NCBI GenBank assembly: GCA_024220525.1
Contig: JAMYWO010000144.1
Coordinates: forward strand, 45,966-109,965
Origin: Cochliopodium minus
Taxonomy: Eukaryota; Discosea; Himatismenida; Cochliopodiidae
Direction: 5' to 3'
Length of the DNA stretch: 64,000 nucleotides
Shown here piece by piece: positions 23,879-34,055 of the stretch (the first letter of the stretch is position 1; each line of letters begins with the position of its first letter). Position numbers and translations under genes: made by a program. Under the pieces are notes generated by a model that saw only the letters and a list, made by a program, of their open reading frames with translations, was not told where the DNA came from and did not search any database.

Positions 23879-25230
23879 TCATTTTTGATCCTTCTTTTTT
23901 GACCATTCACTAACCAAAAAGTTTCTGTTTTGATCAGAACTAGAAAACTTGGTTAACTCTCTAAGAAACATAGTAGCATAGGCAGCCTTACCAAGACTAA
24001 ACTGAAGAACCAAAGCAGTAAAACGTCCATTCTCAACAGACTTTGGTTCGGGCTTTTTTTCCAAACGATCAGAGTCACACAAAAGAAGAGGTACGTTGGG
24101 ATCGTTGTACTTGAAGATGTTGGAGACGAGATCTTTGGGTTTGAGGAGAATTTTTCTGTATCCCCCTCTGACCTTGAAGTGTTGGGATTGAGACAAAAGT
24201 TCCATAGTGATTGAATCTTTATTCATGTACTCCAAATAACTTTCTCCAATCTAAAAAAAAATAAAAAAATTTTCTAATAAATAAATTGAAATTATTTTAA
24301 TAAAATAGTTTAAAATTATATTAAAAAAAATAAAAAACAAAATTAAAAAAAATTTAAAAAAAAATTTATACCTTATTTTTTGGAAAGATGGAATCAGATC
24401 CAGGCAGAGGTTGTACCACTTGGAATATATTGTATTTATCAACATCTTTTTCTTCCACGACTTTTATTTTGTTGTTCACGTTATACAAATCTCCGTCCTC
24501 ACCTTGCTCTGCGTTCTCGTCCTCCACTACCAAATCTCCTGCAACTACTTTTTTGTTGCCATATATTTCGAGTCTCAAAGTAGCCATATGATTCCAAATG
24601 TAAGATTGGTAGCTATGGACATACCTAAAAAAAAAATGAAATATAAATAATGAAAAAAAAATGATATTTAAAATTTAAATGAAAAATAAAATATATAAAA
24701 CAATGTTAGAAAATTTTAAAATATAAATCATTGTAAATATTAAAAAAATTTTAATTGTAAAAATTTAAAATAAAAATATTTAAAGATAAATAATAAAAAT
24801 CTTTTTTAAAAATAAACAGGCATGAAATAAAAAATTTTTAAACAAAAAAAATCTAAAAATCATAAAATTTAAAATGCAGATTATTAAAAAGTAAAATATA
24901 ATCAAAAAATATTCATTCTAAAAAAAAAAATTTTATATACATTGCTCTCATGTGGGGAGGTAATGCACTAAGAGCTCCCAAAAAATCTTTTCCATCACTC
25001 TTTTTCAAACTTTCCAAAACTTTCTTTTCCATGTGTAAGTTGTAAGGAAATCTTTTGAGAGATTCTTCAATGTTTCCTGTTTGTCTGTAGTACTTTCTTG
25101 CTTCGGAGCATTCAATAGATTCTCCTTCTCTTGGATCAAGCAGTTTGTTAACTGCCTCTTCCCAGTTTTGCTTGATAATTTCTATACCTACTTCATGAGT
25201 TGAAATAGATGTATTTCCAAATCTTTTAAA
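23879..25230 (-). CDS. PUS7: Pus7/TruD tRNA pseudouridine synthase, C-terminal half only
   Basis: Three exon groups: RFGNTSISTHEVGIEIIKQN...LSALPPHMRAM (about 25223-24940); YVHSYQSYIWNHMATLRLEI...DKYNIFQVVQPLPGSDSIFP (about 24628-24372); and MNKDSITMELL...GRFTALVLQFSLGKAAYATM with FLREL (24251-23879). They match consecutive blocks of eukaryotic Pus7. The N-terminal half, which carries the catalytic Asp of TruD enzymes, is absent. Upstream lie about 480 bases of A/T repeats with an N at 25540, then the tail of a different gene. An assembly break or truncated gene is likely; as it stands it could not be active. Confidence 0.88.
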
Positions 25231-25469
25231 ATAAAAATAACCAAATTAATATAAACTAAAACTAAAAACTCAAAAAAAAAAAACAAAACATAAAAATAAA
25301 AAATTTAAAAAAAAAAATATAAAAAATATGATTAAAAAATAAAAAATTATGAATAAAAAATAATTAATAATAACTGAAAAATAAAAAACGATATAAATTA
25401 AAAAATAAATAAATTAGAATTAAAATTAAACAGTTAAAAATAAAAATAACCTCAAAAAAAATAAATAAA

Positions 25470-25680
25470 AATAAAAATAAAAATAAAAAATAAAAATAAA
25501 AATAAAAATAAAAATAAAAATAAAAATAAAAATAAAAATNATTAAAATAAATTAAAATAAATTAAAATAAATTAAAATAAATTAAAATAAATTAAAATAA
25601 ATTAAAATAAATTAAAACAAATTAAAATAAATTAAAATAAATTAAAATAAATTAAAATAAATTAAAATAAAAATAAATTA
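25470..25680. repeat. (AAAAAT)n joined to a 10-bp tandem repeat (ATTAAAATAA)n
   Basis: AAAAAT units run to about 25539, a single N sits at 25540, and then ATTAAAATAA is repeated about 13 times with one variant copy (ATTAAAACAA). The change of repeat type exactly at the ambiguous base suggests a patched join rather than one natural array. Confidence 0.85.
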
Positions 25681-25713
25681 AATTTAAATAAACATAAATT
25701 TTAATTTAAAAAA

Positions 25714-26237
25714 TTACTTTTTATTAGTTTCGACAACTTCTACGTGTCTGTGCATCATGGGAGCATCAGAAAAGCCATCAAAAGAACCATTTTTGTTATC
25801 ATCAATGATTTCGACGTGTCTGGACAGAACGGGGACGACATCTATCTCCTCCACATTCGACTTACGAGACAAAGTGGTTGTCACTTTCTTTGGAGGTGCT
25901 TCTATCGTTGTTTTGGAGCGCAATCTCTCCTGTGAAGGTGATGTGGTTGTTTTTACAGGCTACAAAAAAAAAAAAATTAAAAAAATTAAAAAAATGAAGA
26001 AAATAAATAATGAAGAAAATAAAATAAAATAATAATAAAAAATCAATCAATAAAAAGAAATATAAAATTAAAGATAAGAATTTAATAAAAAACTAAACGA
26101 TGAAAAACATAAAATAATTAAAAAAAATGTATAAGGAAAAATAAAAGAATATTAAAAATAGATATAAAATAAAAAATTAGGTAAATATCAGAAAAACTAA
26201 AAAAAAAAATAAATAAATAAAAATAAGTAAATAAAAT

Positions 26238-26268
<31 letters not shown>

Positions 26269-29200
26269 TAAAAAGTAAATATAAAATAAAATAAAAAATA
26301 AAAAATAAATATTGAAGAAAAAAAATTCTACCTTTGGACTTTCAGCGAAATTCAAGAAAAATTGTTTCCTTCCTTCAAAAACATCTCTTGGAGTGATGGG
26401 CTTCTCAGATTTTTCAGTGCTCGAAGAAGAGTTGTTAGAGGAACCAATATTTCCGCTTGGAAGATCTTTCTTAGGGGAAATGATCTTTGCAATTTTGGGT
26501 AGCTGCTCCTTGACAGGTTGGGAGAGCTGAGAGAGGTTGAGTTTCACTACATTGTTTTTGGCGGGTAATTTGGTTGGTGGGCTCACTTTGGTGTTGGTTG
26601 GTGGTGAGGTTTTCGTTTCCAAACTTCCCAATTTTAGCAATGGAACCTTTTTATAAATAAAATTGGAAAATATAATAAATAAATAATAAAGAAAAATGGA
26701 TGAAATGATCTCTAAAAAATATTTTTAGAAATTTGAATAAAATTAAAATTAAAATAAAAAATAAAGTTGAAGTTTTAAAAAAAATAAATGTAAATATAAA
26801 TTTAAAAAAAATAAAAAAAATCATAAAAAATTAAATTAAAATAAAAAATAAAATTAAAATAAAAAATAAAAAATAAAAATCAAAAAAATTTAAATAATAA
26901 AAAAATCAAAAAAAAACAAAAAAAATCAAAAAAAATCAAAAAAAATTAAATATTAACCAAAATTCGGACAAAAAAATAAAATCAAAGAAATTTTAAATAA
27001 TTAATCAATAAAAATGAGAAAAATGAATCAAAAAAATTAAAGAGAATTCTTCATAGAAAAAAATACCCTGTTATTACTGTTGTTGTTGTTGTTGTTGGTT
27101 TTATCTTTGTTTTCGAGTACTTTTTCATTTTCGTTCTCCGAATTTTTGGATTTGACAGGATCAGTTTGAGTGTGACGACCCTGGTTGAGCTCAGAAGTGC
27201 TGAGCTTGTCAAAGTTGAGCGACTTTCTCTTCAAACGAGGGTTGTGTTCATCATCATTAGCTCCACCGAACATCTGGAAGAATTTGGAGGTGTGACTAAA
27301 GTTCTCGTCTACTTTGAAGGTGTTGGTGGAAGCTCTAGAGAGGGTCACTACTTGTTTTTGTTCTTCTGTTGATTCTTTTTCTTCTTTTTTGCTGGTTTTG
27401 TTTTCTTTTTGGGAGCTCTTTGGTTTGTTGTTGTTCTTGTCGTTGTTGATCAAGAAGGAGACGTTCTTGGGTTGATTGGGGTCTCTTGGAGAGACCTTCG
27501 GAACTTCCTTTTCATTTTTAATAGGAGATAGGGGTTGTTCGTTGTTTTTTGGTGATAAAGGTTTTTCTTTTTCGTTGTTTTTTGGTGATAAAGGTTTTTC
27601 TTTTTCATTTTTATTTGGAGATAAAGGTTGTTCTTTGTTTTTTGGTGATAAAGGTTTTTCTTTTTCATTTTTGTTTGGAGATAAAGGTTGTTCTTTTTCG
27701 TTGTTTTTTGGAGATAAAGGTTTTTCATTCTCGTTATTTTTTGGAGATAAAGGTTGTTCTTTTCCGTTGTTGTTGGGAGACAAAGGTTGCTCGTTGTTCT
27801 TTGGGGATAAAGGTTGTTCGTTGTTTCTTGGAGACAAAAGTTTATTAGGTGGAGGAGGGTTGTTAGGTCTTGGAGGTCGAGGTGAAGTCAACTGGTCCTT
27901 TTCGTTGTTTTTAGGAGAGGTGGGTTTAGCGTTGCGAATCTCAAGATCATCAATGTGTTCTGCGGAAATATGTTTGGGAGAAAGAGCTGTCTCATTTTGA
28001 GTTGGAAGAGGGTAACTTGTGCGATTAGGAGGAGGTGGATTGTTAGGTCTTGGAGGTTTTGGAGAAGTCAACAATTCACCATTGTGTTCGTTGTGATCAC
28101 TCTTTGGGATTTCTATTTTGAGGCTGTCTTTCGATCCATCCTTGAGAAATGAACCGAAAAATTTTTTAGGAGGCTTTTTCTCTTTGGTGTTCTCTACCTC
28201 CCTTGGAGATACAGATGTTTCCTTGTTTTCTCCCTTGGGAGACTTTTGAGGCAAGAAATTGTTGTTATCTTCTTTTTGTTGGGATCGCGGAGAGATGAGG
28301 TTCAAAAGGTTCTCTTTGGAGGATTTCAATGATTTGAGTGTTTCCAACTTGTTTACATTTTCTCTTGAAGCGGATTTTCTTGGAGATTTAGTTGGAGCAG
28401 TGTTTTCTCTGGGAGATTTGAGGGAAATTTGATTTGAGGAAGAAAGATCTTGATTATTATTCTCTTCTCTTGGAGATTTGGTTGTTACTGTTTCTTTTTT
28501 AACATCAAATCGGACTTGTTCTTTTATTGTTGTTTTGTTTTCATTATCAGTGTTTTCTCTCTTTGGAGAAATGAGTGGTTCGTTCATAAGAGTCACTGTA
28601 TCTTCTGTAGGGAGTTCTGCAAAAGCATCGAAAAAGGATCCTCTATTGCTCACTATTGTCAAAACAGTATTGTTAGCCACTACTTTATTTTCTTTGACTG
28701 GAACACTCTTTATTTCAGGTTTCACTTCAACTTTAATTTCTACTTTCTTTTCTTCTTCGGCGTGTTCTTCTTCGATTTTATTTTCCTCATTTTTTTCTTC
28801 ACCGACTTCTTCTTTGCTCTCTGATTTATTTTCTTCAGATTCTGTGCTGTCATCTCCAAAAGGAACAGACTCTATCCCTTGTAAATCAGAAGATTGTAGA
28901 TTTCTAATGTGATGGACAACACTTTGTTTATCTCCTTCATTCTCATTATTGAGATCATCTTGTTTGATTTCTTTTTTTGAATAAGAAACTTCATTACCAA
29001 CAATTTCCTCTTCTTCACTTTCTCTTTTTGTTTTGTGGTTTTTATCTTTTTTGCAACTTTCAGGTGATTGATCTTCAGGAGGATTAAAAAGCAAATTCTC
29101 GCCTAAAGTCTTTCTGTTGCCAGACAAGTTGGAGAGTTCATGGAGAGTGGACAACTGACCATGATGATCTTCATGGAGATTGTGGAGTACTGTGATATTA

Positions 29201-30486
29201 TTGTTTTTCTCGTTTAATGTGGGTGTATCTACATGAGCTTTTATGTGATCAGTTTTGTCTTTATGCTTTTGATTTTGGTTTTTTTGATCTTCTTTGTGAA
29301 CTTCATTATCATCCTCCTTCTGATCATGTTTGTGATCTTTGTGATGATTGTGTTTATCTTTATGATTTCTGTGATCTTTGTGATCTTCATCGTGTTTATG
29401 ATCGTCTTTATGCTCAATCTTGTGATCTTTTTGATCATGTTCTTCATTATTCTGATTTTTCTTTCCAATTGGAATCTCCACTTTTTCTGAATTCTTTTCG
29501 GAAGTTTGAGGTGATGTCTTTTTATCCTCATCGAAAGCATTGAGAACAGATCTCCTATTAATCTCCCCTCTCTTCTTCAAAGATAATGCCTTCAATTGCT
29601 TTGATTTAGGAACATCATTTTCATTCTCGTCTATATCCTCCTTATCTTCTTTCGTATCCTTATTCGTATCCTGATTATCAAGAGTGAGGATCTCCTTCTT
29701 ATCATCTTCCTTCTTCCTTGCCAATAGCTTCAATTTATTGAGATCTTCTTGGGTATTTTGTGCAATCAAATGAATTTCCTCTTTTGAATTTTTCTTAGGA
29801 TCTTTGGAATTTTTATTATCCTTAGTTTCCTTTGCATTATTCTCCTTTTTATTGTTTTTGTCAAACATTTTAATTTCCAAGTTGATGATGTCCACAGATA
29901 TATCATCATTCTTTGAGCCAATCTCGAAGCAATTTTTCCCTTCTCCATCCTTTTGCAATGGATCGGCCTTATGTTCTATCATCAGCTTGATCATTTCGAC
30001 AGATGCTTTGTTGTTGGCAGATAATAAATGTAATGGTGTTTTGGATGCTTTATTCTCTTTGATATTTGAATCTGCTTTGTTATCAAGAAAATTGGAAATG
30101 ATATCAAGAGATATCTTGTTGTTCGAGCATACCAGATGAAATGAGGTCTTCGTATCTTGATCAAGAGCATTTGGATTTGCCTTATATAGCAACAATGCGT
30201 TTATTATCTCTCCATATGCTTTTGCGGGCACTTTATTGTCTTCAGATATCATTTGAAGTGGCGTTTTTTCATCATTATCTTTAATATTAGGATCTGCACT
30301 TTTCTCCAAAAGATATCTTATTGCTGTGGATGAAATATTTTCATCTTCCAATGCTAAATGCAACAATGTCTTCCCCGATTTCTCATCTTTTTGATTTAAA
30401 TCGTATCCTTTTTGAAGCATTTTTTCCAATTGTGAAATTTTATTTTCTTTCAACAAAACCAATACTTTATCGTGAGAATTTCCCAT
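25714..30486 (-). CDS. Large ankyrin-repeat protein with SP-repeat and His-rich region
   Basis: Exon 1 is 30486-27067 (1140 codons), exon 2 26646-26332, exon 3 25959-25714; all introns are phase 0. The N-terminus has about five ankyrin repeats (KTLLHLALEDENISSTAIRY, SADPNIKDNDEKTPLQMISE, KASKTPLHLLSANNKASVEM). Then follow a Lys/Glu/Asp-rich linker, a His/Asp/Lys tract near residues 350-400 (KDDHKHDEDHKDHRNHKDKH), acidic coiled-coil-like stretches, many scattered SPR/SPK motifs, two PRPPRPNNPPPPN blocks, and about a dozen copies of PLSPKNNE(K)E. Mostly disordered, with many potential proline-directed phosphorylation sites and SH3-ligand-like prolines. TAA follows NKK; the AAAG|TAATTT at the stop could also be a donor. 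No known family. Confidence 0.8.
27525..27850 (-). repeat. Coding tandem repeat PLSPKNNEKE
   Basis: About 320 bases of degenerate 24-33-bp units, each encoding PLSPKNNE or PLSPNKNE with variable KE or Q extensions, inside exon 1 of the large ankyrin gene. The frame is kept across all copies, and codon-level variation among units argues it is translated and not brand new. Confidence 0.9.
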
Positions 30487-30857
30487 TATTTATCAATAAT
30501 AAAGTTTCAAACAAATTATTCTGTTTATTTTATAAAAAGAGATAGAAAATAGAATTCTACTATTCAACAACAATATTTTTTATTTTATTTTATTTTTTGT
30601 TTCAAAATTAAAATGATGAGTTCAATTTTATATTTACTTTTGACGAAAATTTGAATTCAAAAATAAAATATCGAAAGAATCCAAAAGTAAGGGAAGTTAT
30701 GAGCAATGATAGTTTTGAAAGCATTGTTAATGAATTTTTTTTAAATGAAATTTAAAAAATAATGTCCACTTTCCAAAAAGGAAAGATAAACTTTTTGAAA
30801 TGATTTTAAATTAAACAAAAATTTTTACAAATAAAATATTTTTAAAATAAATAGTAT
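30487..30857. other. Intergenic, ankyrin-gene start to TYW3 stop
   Basis: About 370 A/T-rich bases. Nothing coding or structural is recognised. Confidence 0.6.
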
Positions 30858-31999
30858 CTATTTGTTTTTAGGAACAGTTTTTTCGATGGCCAACCTCAAC
30901 TTTTCGAATCTAGACCTTGACTGCTCGAGCTTTGAATTTGCATGTTGGCACATGATCTCAATATAGTCATTCGAAACAAGAAAGTTCCCGTTTTTAGCAA
31001 TTAAAGTTTCGATTCTCATAGTATCAGTAACACACTATGAAAAAAAAAAGAATATAAAATTTAAAAAGAAATTTAGCAAAGTTTTAAAAGTAATTAAACA
31101 TTTGAAAAATCGAAAAAAAAATTATTTACCAACATCACTCTGTCTGTTGTACCTGTTATAAAAGACCTTTTGATACCAGAAGAACCCCTAGCAAAATCAA
31201 TAATTTTCTTTTATAATAAAATTTTTAAAAACAATTCATTTTTAAACTAAAATAATTTTTTTTTTAACTTGTGCAACTTCAACTGACGAACAACATATTG
31301 CTACCATTGGTGGTTCTAGTTTGAACCATACTTCACTTCCTTGTTCTTTTTTGAGTTTTTCAGTAATTGCTTCAGTAACTACCTTGTGATCTACCATATC
31401 ATGAGTAACATAAACCCATTCAATGTTGTAACTCAATTTTTCATCTTGAGATGGATTGGATTGAGTGACTATGGATCCTTTAGGAATAAATTAAATGAAT
31501 ATTATGTAAATATATCCAAATACATTTGCAATTCACTAATTCAATTCACAATGATTATTATAATCACATAAATATAAATATAAATAAAAAAATATTTGAC
31601 TGATAATAGAATGTGGATATGATAAAGGTAATAGAACATAATCTCTTTTTTTTTTTTTTGAAAGTATTCCAATTATCTAAATGAATTTCAATATTCCAAA
31701 AATTTTCTCAAAATAAAAAATATCATTTTACTCCCAGCACAAGAACTAGTTGTATACATGTGAGTTGTGTTATTTATAGTGATATTGAATTCTTTGATAT
31801 CTTTATCAACCCCTCCTGCCCTTGATTTATCGAATTTCTCAGGATCATTTAATTCCAAAGTACTCAACTTCTTTTCATTCAAAAATTTGAGGGATGGTTC
31901 TTGATCAAAAACATTTTTCTTTTGTTGATTAGATTTCTTTTTCTTCTCTTTGATGTATTCTTTCCTTTCTTTTTTCTCAACGTTATTATTCTCATCCAT
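30858..31999 (-). CDS. TYW3: TYW3, wybutosine-synthesis methyltransferase
   Basis: SAM-dependent N-methyltransferase step in making wybutosine at G37 of tRNA-Phe. Exons 31999-31732, 31477-31269, about 31211-31131 and about 31035-30858. Splicing restores the signature YTTSSCAGRSIV across intron 1. Also present: FDKSRAGGVDKDIKEF, WVYVTHD, VWFKLEPPMVAICCSSVEVA, ARGSSGIKRSF and TDTMRIETLIAKNGNFLVSN. Ends at TAG (30860-30858). The Lys-rich N-terminus (KKERKEYIKEKKKK) is an extension with nuclear-signal character. Stand-alone gene, not fused to TYW2 or TYW4 as in some lineages. Confidence 0.92.
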
Positions 32000-32206
32000 T
32001 TTTTTTTTTTTTTGAATATTTCAAAAAGAATTAAGAGATGTTTCATTTTCCAATAATGAAATCTTGATTTCTTTGCAATATGAATGATCTTTATTTTATC
32101 AATTTTTATATTGAAGAATAGAATGTTGGTATAAAATTTATTTCATTTTATTTTTGAGTCAATTTTATAAATGTATTTGTTCAAAATCAAAGAAATAAGA
32201 ATTAAA

Positions 32207-32275
32207 GGTCGATTAGTATAGTTGGTTAGTACTTCGGATGAATCCGGAAACCACAGTTCGAATCTGTGATCGACA
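32207..32275 (+). tRNA. tRNA-like gene, isotype unclear (short anticodon arm)
   Basis: GGTCGAT at the 5' end pairs with ATCGAC at the 3' end (six pairs). The A box region TAGTATAGTTGGTTAGTAC forms a D arm, and CACAG-TTCGAAT-CTGTG is a perfect T arm with B box GTTCGAATC. A T7 run at 32277-32283 can terminate Pol III. Between D and T arms there are only 19 bases where about 22-23 are normal, so the anticodon arm must be TTCGG-ATGAATC-CGGAA with one G-G mismatch. Read that way the anticodon is GAA (Phe), but position 37 would be a pyrimidine. It also resembles tRNA-Gln with 3-4 bases lost from the loop. Functional or a pseudo-tRNA is undecided. Confidence 0.6.
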
Positions 32276-32283
32276 ATTTTTTT

Positions 32284-32781
32284 GTATTGATTTTTTATAA
32301 AATGCTTAACACACAATACAATTCCCTTTGATTTCAAAACGATTGTCATCATTTAATTTTTCTATTTTATCATATTTGTCAAATCAAATTTAATTATTTT
32401 TTCCAATTTAGACTTTTGCTTCTCTTCATTTTCTGCATCTTGAATTGATTTCACTTATAATATCATCTTTGTTTTATTTTTAACAAATTTTTATTGAAAT
32501 AAAATTTTTTTAATACTGTAAATCATTTTTTGATAATGATAAGTTGATTAGATTTTCTTTCTCTTTTTAAAATAACTGAATTTTTTTAAATTTATTTTCT
32601 ATCTCTTCTTTTTTTATAATTCAAAAATATAAAGACCAAAACGATCTTCATCAACACTCACTATGGCATTAACTTTTTCTATCATGGAATTGAAAATCTT
32701 TATTTTATTTCATTTGGTCCCTAAAAAAAAAAAAAAAAAAAAATTTGATTAACTTGATTCTCTGAAAATAAACCTTTTTAT
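32284..32781. other. Intergenic, tRNA-like gene to small + gene
   Basis: About 500 A/T-rich bases with T-runs and an A21 run near 32728. I see no coding frame or RNA gene. Confidence 0.55.
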
Positions 32782-33136
32782 ATGAATTTTTTAAAATTTG
32801 TTGAGAGAATTGATCCCAAAAAAGGAATATGCTCACAAGATATCGAAGAATATTTCGAATTATTTCCCAAAGAAAAAATTAGCAAAAGGATAGAAAAGAA
32901 AAAATTTATAAAATTCATTGAAGAATCTTTGGATCAATTGGGAATACCAAAGGATAATCAAGTAAAATCTCACAAACAATAAATTTTTGATTTTTTTCCA
33001 ATTTTATTTTTTTTTTAAAAAGAAAAATAGTAAACACAGAGAATTTCTTATGAAACAAATATGGGCCAAAGAAAAAAAGGAAGATGTTGGGATACTAACT
33101 TTCAAAAGAGCAGTGATGACTTTGATTGAAGAATAA
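32782..33136 (+). CDS. Small helical protein, EF-hand-like, unknown
   Basis: Two exons: 32782 to about 32961 (MNFLKFVERIDPKKGICSQD...LGIPKDNQ) and about 33023-33136 (KNSKHREFLMKQIWAKEKKE...VMTLIEE, TAA). The phase-0 junction gives about 97 residues. DPKKGICSQDIEEYF and EDVGILTFKRAV have the shape of degenerate EF-hand loops followed by helices, but acidic ligands are too few for confident Ca binding. ATG 32782 is the first in frame. No family recognised. Confidence 0.55.
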
Positions 33137-33399
33137 AGTACGGAGAGATGAGGGAAAATGTGGTAAAAGAAAAGGAAATCGAAAACAGGAAGCAAATCAA
33201 TTTATCTTCTTCTTTGAAATTTTTCTCAATCACTATCAGACTGGAATCAAATAATAAAGAAGAATTTAGAAAACTGTATTTTATTTTTATTTATTTTTCT
33301 TAAATCAAGTTTAATTTTTTTTTAATTTCTTACACAAATTTTTTTAATTTTTTAAAAGTATATTTTTCATGAATAAATTTTTTTGGTTTTTTTTTTAGT

Positions 33400-33972
33400 A
33401 TGAAAAATAGAGAAGAAGTAAATCAGAAAGAGATAAACAAAGAGCAAAATTTACAAGAGTCAGAATCGATAAAGCTACCAGAACAGAAGAGTTTAAGAAC
33501 TAACATTCTCATAGAAATCTTTAAAAATCTTTCTTCAAATGAAACTCTAAAATGCTCCTTGATTTGCAAAGAGTGGTTCAACATCTCTAGAAACAAAAAG
33601 TTATGGGAAACTCATTTCATAAGAGATTTCAAAACAAATGTTGAAAAAAATTATCCAGTAAAGGAAAGGTGGGATCTTAACCAAAAAATTTCAAGTTGTG
33701 CAAAATATCTTGAAGATTACTCTTTTTTAAACGAAAACCCCTTTTTAGAGTATTGGATTGTTAAAAATGAGTTGATCATTCGGGATCTTAAGCAGAGAGA
33801 GAGTTGGAGAGATAGGAGGTATGATTGCATGGTGAGGGTTTTCGTGAGAGATTCTCAGACGAACTTTGAGACCATGAGCAATGAAAGGATTTTGGGTATT
33901 GTTGATGAAGAGAAAGAAGAAAAATTCAAAAAAAAATATGAATCGTTTGTTTGGGAACCAGAAAAAAATTGA
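33400..33972 (+). CDS. F-box protein
   Basis: Single-exon 190-codon gene. Residues about 30-75 form an F-box: LRTNILIEIFKNLSSNETLK followed by CSLICKEWFNISRNKKLW. It has the usual L-x-x-L-x-x-I-F spacing, C-x-x-VCKxW-like core and KLW ending, so it likely binds Skp1 in an SCF ubiquitin ligase. The rest (RDLKQRESWRDRRYDCMVRV) is charged and has no recognised substrate domain. The ATG directly follows TTTTTTTTAG, so an upstream non-coding exon is possible. Confidence 0.78.
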   Translation: MKNREEVNQKEINKEQNLQESESIKLPEQKSLRTNILIEIFKNLSSNETLKCSLICKEWFNISRNKKLWETHFIRDFKTNVEKNYPVKERWDLNQKISSCAKYLEDYSFLNENPFLEYWIVKNELIIRDLKQRESWRDRRYDCMVRVFVRDSQTNFETMSNERILGIVDEEKEEKFKKKYESFVWEPEKN

Positions 33973-34055
33973 AATAAAAAAAAAATTTAAAAAATAAATA
34001 TTTAATAGGGTACATTTCTAATTTACAATTCTCATTATTATTATTATTTTTTTGT

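Noticed and set aside
25470-25680. CRISPR-like or centromeric satellite array
   Set aside because: Units are 6-10 bp of A/T with no spacers; a simple microsatellite with an ambiguous base is sufficient.
27476-28000. Long + strand frame rich in GDKGFSFSL-like repeats
   Set aside because: It is the antisense shadow of the PLSPKNNE repeat in the large ankyrin gene.
29217-29543. Hydrophobic + strand frame resembling a membrane protein
   Set aside because: Antisense of the His/Asp/Lys-rich tract; its composition explains the apparent hydrophobicity.
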